Assembly (NCBI RefSeq): GCF_005503365.1
Contig: NZ_SCML01000064.1
Location: 1 to 35,930, forward strand
DNA from: Hydrogenophaga sp. 2FB
GTDB taxonomy: Bacteria > Pseudomonadota > Gammaproteobacteria > Burkholderiales > Burkholderiaceae_C
DNA: 35,930 nucleotides
Direction of reading: 5' to 3'
Every line of letters begins with the position of its first letter. Position 1 is the stretch's first letter. The notes under the pieces are model-generated. The model was not told the origin of the DNA. It saw nothing but the letters and a program-made list of their open reading frames with translations, and did no database searches. Made by a program: the position numbers and the translations under genes. This document shows positions 1-9,978 of the stretch, piece after piece.

Positions 1-847
1 AGCATGCGCTGGGCGGGGGTGCGCGGGTTGGGCACGGGCACAGCAGACAGCAGGATTTGCGTGTAGGGATGCAGCGGGTTGTTGAACAACGCATCACGGT
101 CGGCGATCTCGACCACATGACCCAGATACATCACCGCCACCCGGTGACTGATGTGGCGCACGACCGCCAGGTCATGCGCGACGAACAGGTAGGAGATGCC
201 GAACTCCTGCTGCAAATCCATCAGCAGATTGACCACCTGCGCCTGCACCGACACATCCAGCGCCGACACGGGTTCGTCGCAGACGATGAGCTTGGGCTGC
301 AGCGCCAGTGCACGCGCAATGCCCAGCCGCTGGCGCTGGCCGCCAGAAAATTCGTGCGGAAACCTGTGCACGGCCTCCGGGCGCAGACCGACCTTGGAGA
401 ACAGCCACTGCACACGCTCGGCGCGCTCCCGGGCACCCTGCTGCAGGCCGAAGTTGCGCAGCGGCTCGGCCACGATTTCGCCCGCACTCATGCGCGGATT
501 GAGCGAGGCGTAGGGATCCTGGAAGATGATCTGCACATCGCGGCGGCGCTGGCGCATGGCCTCCTTGGGCAGGCCCACCAGTTCCTGGCCATCAAGCCGG
601 ACCGAGCCCGACGTGGGCTCGATCAGGCGCATGACCGATTTGGCCGTGGTGGTCTTGCCGCAGCCCGACTCACCCACCAGCGACAGGGTTTCACCATGCC
701 CCACGTCAAAGCTCACGCCATCGACCGCCTGGATGGGGGGACGCGCTGCGCGGAACAGACTTTTGGGCGAGACATAGTGCTTCTTCAGGTCGCGCACCTG
801 AAGCAGGGGCGCTCGGTCTTGCGGCAGCACGGGCGGGGACAGGACAT

Positions 848-851
<4 letters not shown>
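1..851 (-). CDS. Peptide ABC transporter ATP-binding protein (DppF/OppF class), partial at the window edge
   Basis: Second ATPase of a dipeptide/oligopeptide importer; it hydrolyses ATP on the cytoplasmic face to drive uptake. Reading back from the ATG at 851-849 the frame stays open to base 1, so the C-terminus lies outside the window. Visible motifs in order are Walker A GESGCGKTT, a Q-loop in IIFQDPYASLNPR, the ABC signature FSGGQRQR, Walker B LIVCDEPVSALD and the H-loop VAHDL, followed by the start of the HPYTQ segment that precedes the oligopeptide-transporter C-terminal domain. The start overlaps the stop of the upstream ATPase gene (ATGA), so the two are translationally coupled. It is the last visible gene of a minus-strand operon starting near 8096. 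The family assignment is firm; Dpp, Opp and Gsi specificities cannot be separated from sequence alone. Confidence 0.93.
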
Positions 852-1882
<1,031 letters not shown>

Positions 1883-1893
1883 GGGTGAAGACC

Positions 1894-2787
1894 TCACAAC
1901 TGGCGTGACAGGCGCGGATCCAAAGCGTCGCGCAGACCGTCTCCGAGCAGGTTGATGGCCAGCACGGTGGTGGCCAGCAGGATGCCGGGGTAGAGAATGA
2001 TGTGGAACGCCACGGCCACGAAGTTGCGGCCCTCGGCCATCATGTTGCCCCAGGTCGGCGTCTGGGCGGGAATGCCGACGCCCAGAAAGGACAGCGAGGC
2101 TTCGATCAGCACCGCAGAGGCGGCAATGAAGGTGGCCTGCACGATGAGCGGGGCCAGCATGTTGGGCAGGACATGGCGCCAGAGGATGACGGGCAGGCGT
2201 GTCCCCACGGAGTGGGCGGCCTCGACGTACAGCTGCTCGCGCAGGGTGAGCGACAGCGAGCGCACCAGGCGCACCACACGCGGAACCTCGGGGATGGTGA
2301 TCGCCACGATCACCGTCAGCAGGCTGCCCTTGGTCACCGCCATCAGCGCGATCGCCAGCAGAATGCCCGGTATCGCCATAAGGCCGTCCATGACGCGCAT
2401 GATGAAACCGTCGGCCCAACGCACGAATCCGGCCATCATGCCCAGGAGCACGCCCAGCACGGTGGTCATAAGGGCCACGGAGATCGCCACGATCATTGAG
2501 ATGCGCCCGCCCCACAGGGCGCGGCTGAACACATCGCGCCCCATGGCATCGGTGCCGAAGAAATGATCGGCCGAAGCGCCCTGCATGCGCGCCAGCGGGT
2601 CGATGTCCTGCGGGTCATGCGTGGCCAGCCACGGTGCCGCGACGGATAGCGCGGCCACCACCAGCAGCAACAGCGTGCCGATGAGCAGCGTGGGGTGCTT
2701 GCGCACCCAGCGAAAGCGCTTGGGGCGTACGACTTGCACCTCGTCTTCGACGAGGGCCCGGGAGTCGGAGTAGAGAACGGTGGACAT
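1894..2787 (-). CDS. Peptide ABC transporter permease (DppC/OppC class)
   Basis: Inner-membrane permease of the peptide importer, 297 residues from the chosen ATG at 2787 (MSTVLYSDSR). An in-frame ATG at 2832 would add 15 residues but would overlap the upstream permease gene by 23 bases; neither start has a strong Shine-Dalgarno sequence, so this choice is tentative. A cytoplasmic N-terminus precedes a first membrane segment (LLIGTLLLLVVAALSVAAP) and a soluble block containing the DppC-typical FGTDAMGRDVFSRALWGGR. Hydrophobic helices follow, and the EAA coupling motif (EAAHSVGTRLPVILWRHVLP) contacts the ATPases. It ends in a short polar tail. Confidence 0.93.
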   Translation of the reverse strand: MSTVLYSDSRALVEDEVQVVRPKRFRWVRKHPTLLIGTLLLLVVAALSVAAPWLATHDPQDIDPLARMQGASADHFFGTDAMGRDVFSRALWGGRISMIVAISVALMTTVLGVLLGMMAGFVRWADGFIMRVMDGLMAIPGILLAIALMAVTKGSLLTVIVAITIPEVPRVVRLVRSLSLTLREQLYVEAAHSVGTRLPVILWRHVLPNMLAPLIVQATFIAASAVLIEASLSFLGVGIPAQTPTWGNMMAEGRNFVAVAFHIILYPGILLATTVLAINLLGDGLRDALDPRLSRQL

Positions 2788-2809
2788 GGTAGGCGGGCCG
2801 ATGGGATTC

Positions 2810-3745
2810 TCAGTACTGGATGCGCGGGTCAAAAAGGCGGTAGCTCAGATCGATCAGCAGATTGATGAGCACATACACGCCGGCGGAAATCAGCAGCACG
2901 CTCTGGATCACGGGGTAGTCGTGGCGCTGCACCGCATCGATGACCAGACGCCCCACGCCCGGAATGGCAAACACCGTCTCGGTGACCACCACACCGCCAA
3001 TCAGCAAGGCGATCCCCACACCCACGGTGGTGGCGATGGGAATCGCCGCATTGCGCAGCGCATGCACCAGGACGGACAGAACCCCCAGGCCCTTGGCGCG
3101 CGCCGTGCGGATGTAGTCCTCGTGCAGCACCTCGAGCACGGTGGCACGGGTCATGCGCGTCACGAGCGCGATATAGACCAGCGCGAGGTTCACGCAGGGC
3201 AGCGCCAGGCTTTGCAGCCACGGCCCTACCCCGTCCGCCAGGGGCACATAGCCCTGCACCGGAAACCAGCCGAGGTTCATCGCAAACGCGAAGATCAGCA
3301 GGTAGCCGACCAGGAAGACCGGCACCGAGAAGGAAAACACGGCGAACAGCATCACCAGGCGATCCACCCAGCTGCCGGCTCGGTAGGCCGCCACGGTACC
3401 CAGCGGCACGGCCAGGAGCAGCGTCAAGGCCATGGTGAACACGGCAATGCTCACCGTCGGCTCCAGGCGCTGCGCCAACAGCTCGGTCACGGGCACATTG
3501 GTGAAGATCGACGTACCCAGGTCACCGGTCGCCAGACGACTCAGCCAGGTCATGAACTGCTGCCACAGTGGCTGGTTCAGCCCCAGGGTCTCACGCAGCT
3601 TGAGAATGTCCTCCTCCGTCGCCAGGTCACCCGCAATCAGCGCTGCAGGGTCCCCTGGTGACAAGTGGATCAACATGAACACCACCACGGCGACAACCGC
3701 CATCACAGGCAGGGTGGCGAGCAGACGTCGTATGAAATATCCCAT
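2810..3745 (-). CDS. Peptide ABC transporter permease (DppB/OppB class)
   Basis: Inner-membrane permease, 311 residues. It begins MGYFIRRLLATLPVM, the usual DppB start: a first membrane helix followed by LIHLSPGDPA, the family signature after TM1. Further hydrophobic segments cover roughly residues 97-125, 133-155, 178-196, 230-257 and 278-300. The EAA-type loop is in the DYIRTARAKGLG region. It lies 43 bases after the binding-protein gene and 22 bases before the chosen start of the second permease. With DppC it forms the heterodimeric pore. Confidence 0.94.
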   Translation of the reverse strand: MGYFIRRLLATLPVMAVVAVVVFMLIHLSPGDPAALIAGDLATEEDILKLRETLGLNQPLWQQFMTWLSRLATGDLGTSIFTNVPVTELLAQRLEPTVSIAVFTMALTLLLAVPLGTVAAYRAGSWVDRLVMLFAVFSFSVPVFLVGYLLIFAFAMNLGWFPVQGYVPLADGVGPWLQSLALPCVNLALVYIALVTRMTRATVLEVLHEDYIRTARAKGLGVLSVLVHALRNAAIPIATTVGVGIALLIGGVVVTETVFAIPGVGRLVIDAVQRHDYPVIQSVLLISAGVYVLINLLIDLSYRLFDPRIQY

Positions 3746-3788
3746 GGGGTGTTCTTCGATCCAATCAGCCAGAGAATGCGCAGAGCGC

Positions 3789-5369
3789 TTACTTGTCCAG
3801 CACCCACACGTTGGGCATGCCCGCCCACATCAGTTCCACGCCCTTGAGGCTGGAACGCGCCGCCGAGGCAGCGGAATACTGGCCGGCGTTGACGTAAGGC
3901 ATGGCTTCGTAGGCGCGGCGCTGAAAGGCATCGAGCGCCGACTTGCGGCCCGCGGCATCCGTGGCCTTGACCCATTGCGCACGCAGTTCGTCGAGCTTGG
4001 CATCGCAGGGCCAGCCTGGCAGCGAGTTGCCGCAGGGCGCGCCCAGGTAGGCATTGGTCACGGGAGAGTTCGCATCGAACTCGCCAGCCACCGTCACGTA
4101 CATGTTCCAGCCGCCTGCCGCAGGTGCATCGCGCTTGGCACGGCGCGCACCGATCGAGGCCCAGTCGCTGTTCTGCATGTCCACGTTCATGCCGATGCTG
4201 CGCAGCGTTTGCGCGGCCATCAGCGCTTCGGCGTTGAGATAGGTCACGTCGGTGGGCACCAGCAGCACCACCTTCTCGCCCTTGTAGCCAGATTCGGCCA
4301 GCAGCTTCTTGGCCTGCGCGAGATCGGGTTTGCGGAAAGGATCCGCCCCTGCGGCGGTGTCATTGGGGCTGCCGCAGATGAAGAACGTGGCGCAATAGGT
4401 CACGCGCATGTCGAGTGGGAAGCCCATGGCGGCGGTGAACTTTTCCTGATTCACCGCATGCGCAACCGCCTGGCGCACCTTGGCGTCGTTGAACGGTGCA
4501 TGGAGATGGTTGAAGATCAGAAACCCCTGGTAGGTACCGCCGGAGAGGATCTTCACGTCCGGGTCCGTACGCAGTGGCGAAATGTAGTCCGGCGCCACCT
4601 GCTCCACGTAGTCAACCTCGCCACGCTTGAGTGCCGCCGTGGCGCTGTTGGCGTCGGGCAGGTACAGCCACTCGACGCGGTCCACCTTGGACTGCTTGTT
4701 GCCCGACAGTCCACTTGGCGCTTCGCTGCGGCCGACATAGTGCGGATTGCGCACAAACACTGCCTTGTTGCCCGGCACCCATTCATCGCGCTTGAAGGTG
4801 TACGGACCTGAGCCCAGCACTTCCGTCAAGGGAGCGGTCGCGGGCAGTTTTGCCAGGCGCTCGGGCAGGATCACCGGGGGATAGCCCGAAGGCTTGGCCA
4901 GCGCCTCGAGCACCATGCCGAAGGGCTCTTTCAGCGACAGTGTGAAGTTGCGGTCATCCACCACCTTCAGTTCAGCACCCGCGCCGACCATGCTCTTGCC
5001 CAAACTGTCGCGGCTCATCCAGCGGTTGATCGATGCCACGGCATCCTTGCTCGTGACCGCGCTGCCGTCCGAGAACTTCAGACCCGGGCGCAGAGTGAAC
5101 GACCATGACATGCCGTCTTTCGATCTGGTGTATTTCTCCACCATCTGCGGCTTGGGCAGGCCCTTGGCATCCTGCGCGAACAAGGTGTCGTAGACCATGT
5201 AGCCAAAGTTGCGCGAGATGTAGGCGGTCGTGAAGGTCGGGTCAAGGATCTTCAGATCGGCATGCGCCACCACTTTGAGCGTCTTGTTCTGAGCCCAGGC
5301 GGGCGTGGCCAGGGCGCCGGCAGTCAGCAGGGCCGCTGTGGCGAGGGAGGCAATCGTTCGACGTTTCAT
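3789..5369 (-). CDS. Periplasmic peptide-binding protein (DppA/OppA-like, SBP family 5)
   Basis: Solute-binding protein that captures substrate in the periplasm and delivers it to the DppBC-type permeases. The start is the ATG at 5369, supported by AAGGAG seven bases upstream; in-frame sequence further upstream has no signal peptide. The product of 526 residues opens with a clear Sec signal peptide (MKRRTIASLATAALLTAGAL, cleavage likely after AWA). The mature protein has the SBP_bac_5 pattern: LDPTFTTAYISRNFGYMVYDTL near the N-terminus, then SFTLRPGLKFSDGSAVTSKD. Family 5 proteins bind peptides, nickel, glutathione or opines. Its place directly after a metallopeptidase gene suggests a peptide-like ligand, which is inference. 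Confidence 0.93.
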   Translation of the reverse strand: MKRRTIASLATAALLTAGALATPAWAQNKTLKVVAHADLKILDPTFTTAYISRNFGYMVYDTLFAQDAKGLPKPQMVEKYTRSKDGMSWSFTLRPGLKFSDGSAVTSKDAVASINRWMSRDSLGKSMVGAGAELKVVDDRNFTLSLKEPFGMVLEALAKPSGYPPVILPERLAKLPATAPLTEVLGSGPYTFKRDEWVPGNKAVFVRNPHYVGRSEAPSGLSGNKQSKVDRVEWLYLPDANSATAALKRGEVDYVEQVAPDYISPLRTDPDVKILSGGTYQGFLIFNHLHAPFNDAKVRQAVAHAVNQEKFTAAMGFPLDMRVTYCATFFICGSPNDTAAGADPFRKPDLAQAKKLLAESGYKGEKVVLLVPTDVTYLNAEALMAAQTLRSIGMNVDMQNSDWASIGARRAKRDAPAAGGWNMYVTVAGEFDANSPVTNAYLGAPCGNSLPGWPCDAKLDELRAQWVKATDAAGRKSALDAFQRRAYEAMPYVNAGQYSAASAARSSLKGVELMWAGMPNVWVLDK

Positions 5370-5422
5370 GGAAACTCCTTGAGACAGGCTGAGAAGGAAA
5401 ATAGGGGGTAGGCAGTGCGAGG

Positions 5423-6883
5423 TCACTGCGTCTGGGCACCGGCCTTGAGCGGCCACTTGGGCAGACGCGCTTTGCGATACGGCAGCGCATCAAGATCCAG
5501 CGTCACCGAGCCTGGCGCCGCGGCATAGATCACACGCTGGGCCACCTGCGAGAACGAGGCGTAGAAATGCTGGGAGGACTTCACCACGACGATGGCCTTG
5601 CTTTCGAGCACGCAGCCGAGCTGGGTGAAAAGATCCCTGCCCATGGCCTGATTGCGTGTGGTGATCAAAACGACCTCGATGCCGTTGGCATCGATCAGCG
5701 CGCAGTCGCCCAATGGCACCGGAGTGTTCGCCAGGCCGGTCATGACCATCGCGGGGAAAAGCGCCTTCACCGTGCAATCCAGATCAATAGGGTCACCCGA
5801 AAGCGGGCTGATCTTGCCGCCCACACGCAGCATGAGTCGCGCGCCCACACCGGCATCGAACGCAATGCGCACGGCGATCGGATCCCACAGCGGGCCCAGA
5901 GCCGCGTTGGAGATGCCGCGTTCCACCATGCGGCGCAAGAAGAACGTGGAGTCGCCAGCGGCACCGCCCCCGGGGTTGTCAGCGCCATCCGAGATGACCA
6001 CCGGCCCGGCGCCTTGCGCCAAGGCTTGGTCCAGTGCCCCGTCCACGTCCGGGAAGGTGATGGCCAGCGCCTCACGCAAACCAATGAGCTCGTCGGCCAG
6101 TTGCCGGGCCAGTGCTTGCGCTTGCTGCGCATTGCCGTCGGTGTAGACCAGCAGCTTGGTGCCCATCTCGGGCACATCCCCCCAGGCAAAGCCGTGGGCC
6201 ACGGAGATCGACAGCACGCCGTCCTTGCCCTCCAGGGCCTGGATGCGGTCCACAAAGCCCCGCGCGGGCTGGCGCGAGGTGTGCATCGTGACGATCATTT
6301 CGCAATCCACCATGGCAGCCACCGGGCGAATCTTCTTTTGTACTGCGGCGGCGCACAGGTCCACCAGTTCCAGGCCGCGCTCCAGCACATCCGTGTGGGG
6401 ATATTCCTTGAAGGCGATCAGGATGTCGGCCTTCTCGACCATCGTGGGCGTCAGATGCGCATGGGGATCCAGCTCGGCGCCCACCACCACGTCCGGCCCC
6501 ACGAGGTCACGCACGCGTGTCAGGAGGTCCCCCTCGCAGTCGTCATAGCCGTCGGCCACCATGGCGCCGTGCAGGCCCAGCACCACCATGTCCACGGGCA
6601 GGGCCTTTCGCAGATCGCCCAACAGCTCTTCTCGCAGCGTTTCGTATGCGTGGCGTGTGGTGGTACCGCTGGGCTGGGCCCCAGCGACCATGCCTTCCAC
6701 CAGATCCCACCCTGCGGCCCGCCCGCGCAGCCTGGCCGCGCAAAGGGGACCCGCAAAGAAGGTCATCTGCTCAGGATGCTGTCCGGCCCCGAAGTAGCCC
6801 CGGTCGTGAAAGGTCGACAAACCCGTGGGCATGGGCGCGAAGGTGTTGGATTCAGTGGCCAGGGATCCGGAGAAGACACGCAT
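5423..6883 (-). CDS. M81 family metallopeptidase (MlrC-like)
   Basis: Member of the M81/MlrC family, 486 residues; the founding member MlrC hydrolyses linearised microcystin peptides and is zinc dependent. The N-terminus MRVFSGSLATESNTFAP is the usual family start. Likely metal-site segments are LGLHGAMVADGYDDCEGDLL and ELDPHAHLTPTMV, which carry conserved His and Asp residues, and the DGADNPGGGAAGDST block marks the boundary to the C-terminal domain. No signal peptide is seen, so it is probably cytoplasmic and acts after import. It lies 53 bases upstream of the binding-protein gene and 58 bases downstream of the oxidase gene, in the same direction. The natural substrate is unknown; most M81 proteins in proteobacteria are not linked to microcystin. 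Confidence 0.9.
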   Translation of the reverse strand: MRVFSGSLATESNTFAPMPTGLSTFHDRGYFGAGQHPEQMTFFAGPLCAARLRGRAAGWDLVEGMVAGAQPSGTTTRHAYETLREELLGDLRKALPVDMVVLGLHGAMVADGYDDCEGDLLTRVRDLVGPDVVVGAELDPHAHLTPTMVEKADILIAFKEYPHTDVLERGLELVDLCAAAVQKKIRPVAAMVDCEMIVTMHTSRQPARGFVDRIQALEGKDGVLSISVAHGFAWGDVPEMGTKLLVYTDGNAQQAQALARQLADELIGLREALAITFPDVDGALDQALAQGAGPVVISDGADNPGGGAAGDSTFFLRRMVERGISNAALGPLWDPIAVRIAFDAGVGARLMLRVGGKISPLSGDPIDLDCTVKALFPAMVMTGLANTPVPLGDCALIDANGIEVVLITTRNQAMGRDLFTQLGCVLESKAIVVVKSSQHFYASFSQVAQRVIYAAAPGSVTLDLDALPYRKARLPKWPLKAGAQTQ

Positions 6884-6941
6884 GAAAGCCTCTTGATGGA
6901 TGATGAAAGAGAACCGTGTGGCGGGCGTCGTGAGCGCCCCG

Positions 6942-8096
6942 TCAGAACAGCCGCGCAGGCGACAGCATGGCCTCGGTCAGCCCGAAGCCCGCCAGGCGCT
7001 CGGGCAACGGCAGGCCGCGCACCAGCGCCGCGCAGGCCTCACCCATTGCCGCCGACGTCTGGATGCCATAGCCACCCTGCGCCACAAGCCAGAAGAACCC
7101 CGCATGGCCGGGTGCGAAGCCCCCGACCAGGTCGCCGTCGCGTACGAAGGAGCGCAGACCGGCCCAGGTGCGGATAGGGCGGCGGATCTCCAGCGTGGTG
7201 TTTTCAGCGATGCGGTGCATGGCGATGGCGACATCCATCTCCTCGGGCTGCACATCCTGCGGGGCCACCGGGTCGGCATTGGCGGGGGAACCCAGCAGGA
7301 CGCCGGCATCGGGCTTGATGTACCAGCCCTCGGCCTCGTTCACGCCGATGCACATGGGCCAGGCCGAGACATCCAGGCCTTGCGGCGGCGCGAAGGTGAA
7401 TGCAGAGCGGCGGCAGGGCTGCAAGCCCAGCGTTGGTACGCTGGCCAGCGCAGCGAGCTGATCACCCCAGGCTCCAGTGGCGTTCACCACCACAGGGGCG
7501 CAATACCGGGGGCCCTGATCGCCCGTCTGCACCTGCCACAGCGCACCGTCATGGCGAAGCGCCGTCACCTCGGCGTCACACACCAGCATGCCGCCCGCCT
7601 TGCGCATGCCGCGCAGGTAGCCTTGGTGGATGGAGTGAACATCCATGTCCGCCGCATCAGGTTCCAGCACCGAACCGGCCACCTGCTCCGGGCGGAACAC
7701 GGGCACCAGCGCCAGGGTTTCCTCGCGGTCAAGCCGGCGCGCCTGGGGCGTCATGGAGCGCAGCACCTCCCAATGCGCGTCCAGTTCAGCCTCCTGACCT
7801 GGGGCCGCCACCATGAGCGCGCCGCGCGGCGCCAGCAACGGGTGTTCGGCAAACCCTTCTGGCGGATGCTCCAGAAAGGCGCGGCTCGCCATGGTCAGTG
7901 CACGCACCTGCGGCGTGCCATAGCTCTCCATGAAAAGCGCAGCCGACCGTCCCGTGGAGTGATAGCCTGGCTGCGACTCCCGCTCCAGCAGCACGACACG
8001 GCCGTGGGGCGCCAGCCAGTAACCGACGGAGGCCCCCGCAATACCGCCCCCCAGAATGATGAAGTCGGCATGTTGAATGGCGGAGGAAGCTGTCAT
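6942..8096 (-). CDS. FAD-dependent oxidoreductase of the DAO (D-amino-acid/glycine oxidase-like) family
   Basis: Flavoprotein of 384 residues. The N-terminal Rossmann motif FIILGGGIAGASVGYWLA followed by VVLLERE binds the ADP part of FAD. The segment PGYHSTGRSAALF is the typical DAO-family stretch after the nucleotide-binding fold, and the C-terminal block GGYGIQTSAAMGEACAALV closes the FAD site. Family members oxidise D-amino acids, glycine, sarcosine or related secondary amines. It is the first gene of the minus-strand operon, divergent from the XRE-cupin regulator. Together with the peptidase and peptide importer it would fit oxidation of an amino acid released from an imported peptide; this functional chain is inference. 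Confidence 0.9.
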   Translation of the reverse strand: MTASSAIQHADFIILGGGIAGASVGYWLAPHGRVVLLERESQPGYHSTGRSAALFMESYGTPQVRALTMASRAFLEHPPEGFAEHPLLAPRGALMVAAPGQEAELDAHWEVLRSMTPQARRLDREETLALVPVFRPEQVAGSVLEPDAADMDVHSIHQGYLRGMRKAGGMLVCDAEVTALRHDGALWQVQTGDQGPRYCAPVVVNATGAWGDQLAALASVPTLGLQPCRRSAFTFAPPQGLDVSAWPMCIGVNEAEGWYIKPDAGVLLGSPANADPVAPQDVQPEEMDVAIAMHRIAENTTLEIRRPIRTWAGLRSFVRDGDLVGGFAPGHAGFFWLVAQGGYGIQTSAAMGEACAALVRGLPLPERLAGFGLTEAMLSPARLF

Positions 8097-8170
8097 GGTG
8101 GTTGAAACCGGGATAGGGGGCGAGAATGGACGTCGCGGGTCAGACGCCAGATGATTTCATTCTAGTGACA

Positions 8171-8270
8171 AAATTTGCACATCCGCAAAATTTCTATCTG
8201 TCATTCCTGGGTAGTTCCTTCGATTGACAAATTGATTTTTGCGGATAAGGAAATTTCAGATACGCAAATC
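8171..8270. promoter_or_regulatory. Divergent regulatory region with repeated GCAAA half-sites
   Basis: The 254-base gap between the divergent oxidase and regulator genes is AT-rich compared with its surroundings and contains a 10-bp inverted repeat, ATCCGCAAAA at 8181-8190 and its exact complement at 8237-8246. Related half-sites occur at 8172-8178 (AATTTGC) and at 8261-8267 (TACGCAAA). They pair into two near-palindromes of the form TTTGCG...CGCAAA or AAATTTGC...GCAAAATTT. This is the expected place for the operator of the adjacent XRE-cupin regulator. Assignment as its operator is inferred from position and symmetry. Confidence 0.55.
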
Positions 8271-8350
8271 TTGTACCAGTTAACACGCACCAACAGGGCC
8301 CGTTGACTGACTGGCTGCTGGCACAATGAATCGCCCCACAGAAATTCAGC

Positions 8351-9061
8351 ATGGCCAACACCCCCCAGCCGCCCACCGCATCCGCAGCGCCCACGCCCCA
8401 CACCCTGGACCGCGCGGTCTTTGGCAAGCGCCTGCGTGCGGCGCGCAAACAGTTTGGCTGGACGCTGGCGCAGGTGGCGGACCTCTCGGGCGTTTCCATC
8501 ACCACCATCTCGCGGGCCGAGCGGGGCCAGCTCGCGCTGAGCTATGAAAAGTTCTCGGCACTGGGCGCTGCACTGCACATGGACATGGGAGCCATGTTCT
8601 CGGAAGCGGGGGTACAGGCCACCGCGTTTGACGGCCCGGTACTGACGCGTGCGGGCGAGGGCGTGGTGTACCGCGGCGTCTCCTTCTCTTACGAGTTTCT
8701 GGGCACCACGGCGGTCGGAAAGAAGATGAGCCCCATCCGGGGCACGGTACATGCGCGCCATCTCGCAGGGCCCGAGGACTTCGTGCGCCATTCCGGCGAG
8801 GAATTCGTGTACGTTCTCAGCGGCTCCCTGGAGGTGCATTTCGACACAGGACAGGTGCTGGCGCTTGAGCGCGGTGATTCGCTGTATTTCGACAGCCGCA
8901 TCGGGCACGCCTATGTGTCCACCGGCAAGCACCTCGCGCGGGTGATCGGTGTGACGATGGGCGAGAGCGGCATGATGAAGCTGGCGCGAGCAAGCGAGGA
9001 CATCACGGACACCCGGTCTGCATTGCCTGGCGACGACGCCTCGGCGGCTGGTACGACGTAG
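8351..9061 (+). CDS. XRE-family transcriptional regulator with C-terminal cupin domain
   Basis: Predicted DNA-binding regulator of 236 residues. After a Pro/Ala-rich leader, an HTH_XRE domain covers about residues 20-80 (FGKRLRAARKQFGWTLAQVA, with SGVSITTISRAERGQ as the recognition-helix region). A linker leads to a small C-terminal cupin barrel at about residues 130-205 (HSGEEFVYVLSGSLEVHFDT then GDSLYFDSRIGHAYVSTG), the usual effector-sensing half of this class. Members commonly repress amine, amino-acid or peptide utilisation genes. It is transcribed away from the minus-strand oxidase/peptidase/transporter operon, so that operon is the natural target. The cupin ligand cannot be read from sequence. 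Confidence 0.93.
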   Translation: MANTPQPPTASAAPTPHTLDRAVFGKRLRAARKQFGWTLAQVADLSGVSITTISRAERGQLALSYEKFSALGAALHMDMGAMFSEAGVQATAFDGPVLTRAGEGVVYRGVSFSYEFLGTTAVGKKMSPIRGTVHARHLAGPEDFVRHSGEEFVYVLSGSLEVHFDTGQVLALERGDSLYFDSRIGHAYVSTGKHLARVIGVTMGESGMMKLARASEDITDTRSALPGDDASAAGTT

Positions 9062-9091
9062 CTTGCCTGCGGCCTTGGCTGGGTCGCGTAC

Positions 9092-9127
9092 TTCACACCC
9101 ACCTCACAAACTTCATAGCGCCCTCAC
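9092..9127 (+). promoter_or_regulatory. Two CreB-box-like tandem repeats upstream of creD
   Basis: TTCAC (9092-9096), six bases, CTCAC (9103-9107), and then TTCAT (9112-9116), six bases, CTCAC (9123-9127). The E. coli response regulator CreB recognises TTCAC-N6-TTCAC (the cre tag), and creD is its best-known target. Each pair here keeps the exact six-base spacing and differs at one or two positions. The location, 48 bases before the creD start, supports a CreBC-type control site. Binding is inferred. Confidence 0.6.
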
Positions 9128-9174
9128 AGCGCGCCACAACACTGCCTCCACAACAGTCACTTGTGGAGGATCTT

Positions 9175-9963
9175 TTGTTCAAACACCCCTTGTTCACCAA
9201 GCTGGCGGCGCTAACCGCCATCACCGTGTTGCTGCTCTTTGGCCTGGGCCTGATCGAAGACGTGGTGCGCGACCGGCTGCGCTACCGCAGCCTCACCGCG
9301 CAAAGCGTGGCCGAGAGCCTGGCCGGGCCGCAGACGCTGATGGGCCCCATGATCCACAGCGCCTGCGTGGAAAGCTGGGATGAAGAAGTCGGCAAGGGCG
9401 ACGAGCGCCGAATGGCCGAAAAGCGCCGCGAGTTCATCCTGACCGCCATGCCCGAACAGCTCAAGCTCACCACCGGCGCCGCGATGGAAGAACGCGCACG
9501 CGGCCTGCACAAGGTGAACACCTACAACCTCAAGGCCAACGTGACGGCGCAATGGGGTTCGCTGGCCAGCCTGTTGCCGCAGAGCAGCATGAAGAATTCG
9601 CGCATGCACTGCGGTGCCCCCATTGTGATGATGGCCGTGGGCGATGCACGCGGCATCCGCACCGCGCAGTTCACCATGGACAGCCAGGCGCTGGCGCTCA
9701 AGCCCGGCACCTTCCACCCCACCTACAGCCGGGGCCTGCACGCAGCGTTGCCAGAGTCGGTGCGCAGCCAGACCGGCGGCCTGACGGCCACCCTGGATCT
9801 GGAGTTGGTGGGTACTGAGCGCCTGGCCATCGTGCCGCTGGGCGGCAACACCGAGGTGCTAATGACGAGCAGCTGGCCCCACCCCTCGTTTGCCGGGCGG
9901 TTTCTGCCCTCCGAGCGGGAGGTGAGCTCCGGCGGTTTTGGGGGTATGCCGAGATACGGTTAA
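9175..9963 (+). pseudogene. creD: creD, inner-membrane protein gene truncated at its 3' half by a transposon end
   Basis: CreD is an inner-membrane protein of about 450 residues controlled by the CreBC two-component system. Here only about the first 255 residues remain. The N-terminal membrane helix (LAALTAITVLLLFGLGLI), the SGPQ-like stretch SLAGPQTLMGPMI, VGDARGIR and the SSWPHPSFAGRFLPSEREV block all match CreD, but similarity stops near base 9938. From 9941 the sequence is a Tn3-family terminus that supplies a stop at 9961-9963. The C-terminal multi-helix membrane domain is lost. Start: TTG at 9175, with GGAGGA at 9165-9170; the upstream in-frame GTG at 9163 overlaps this ribosome site and is less likely. 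The truncated protein is probably non-functional. Confidence 0.85.
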
Positions 9964-9978
9964 AAATGATACTTAAGC
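9941..9978 (+). repeat. Tn3-family terminal inverted repeat (single copy)
   Basis: Begins GGGGTATGCCGAGATACGGT and ends with ACTTAAGC, a layout typical of 38-bp Tn3-family ends (GGGG start, TTAAG-type inner end). From memory, termini of the Tn4651/Tn5041 group carry ATGCCGAGATA after the leading GGGG. It lies exactly where CreD similarity stops. No complementary copy was seen elsewhere in the window. Confidence 0.65.

Noticed and set aside
2780..4811. Plus-strand open frames (2780-3661 and 3432-4811) opposite the permease and binding-protein genes
   Set aside because: Same antisense-shadow composition; the minus-strand transporter genes carry all family motifs.
5567..7177. Long plus-strand open frame (536 codons) opposite the M81 peptidase and oxidase genes
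   Set aside because: Antisense to two well-supported genes. The His/Gln/Arg-rich composition is what the opposite strand of high-GC coding DNA gives, and no domain is recognisable.
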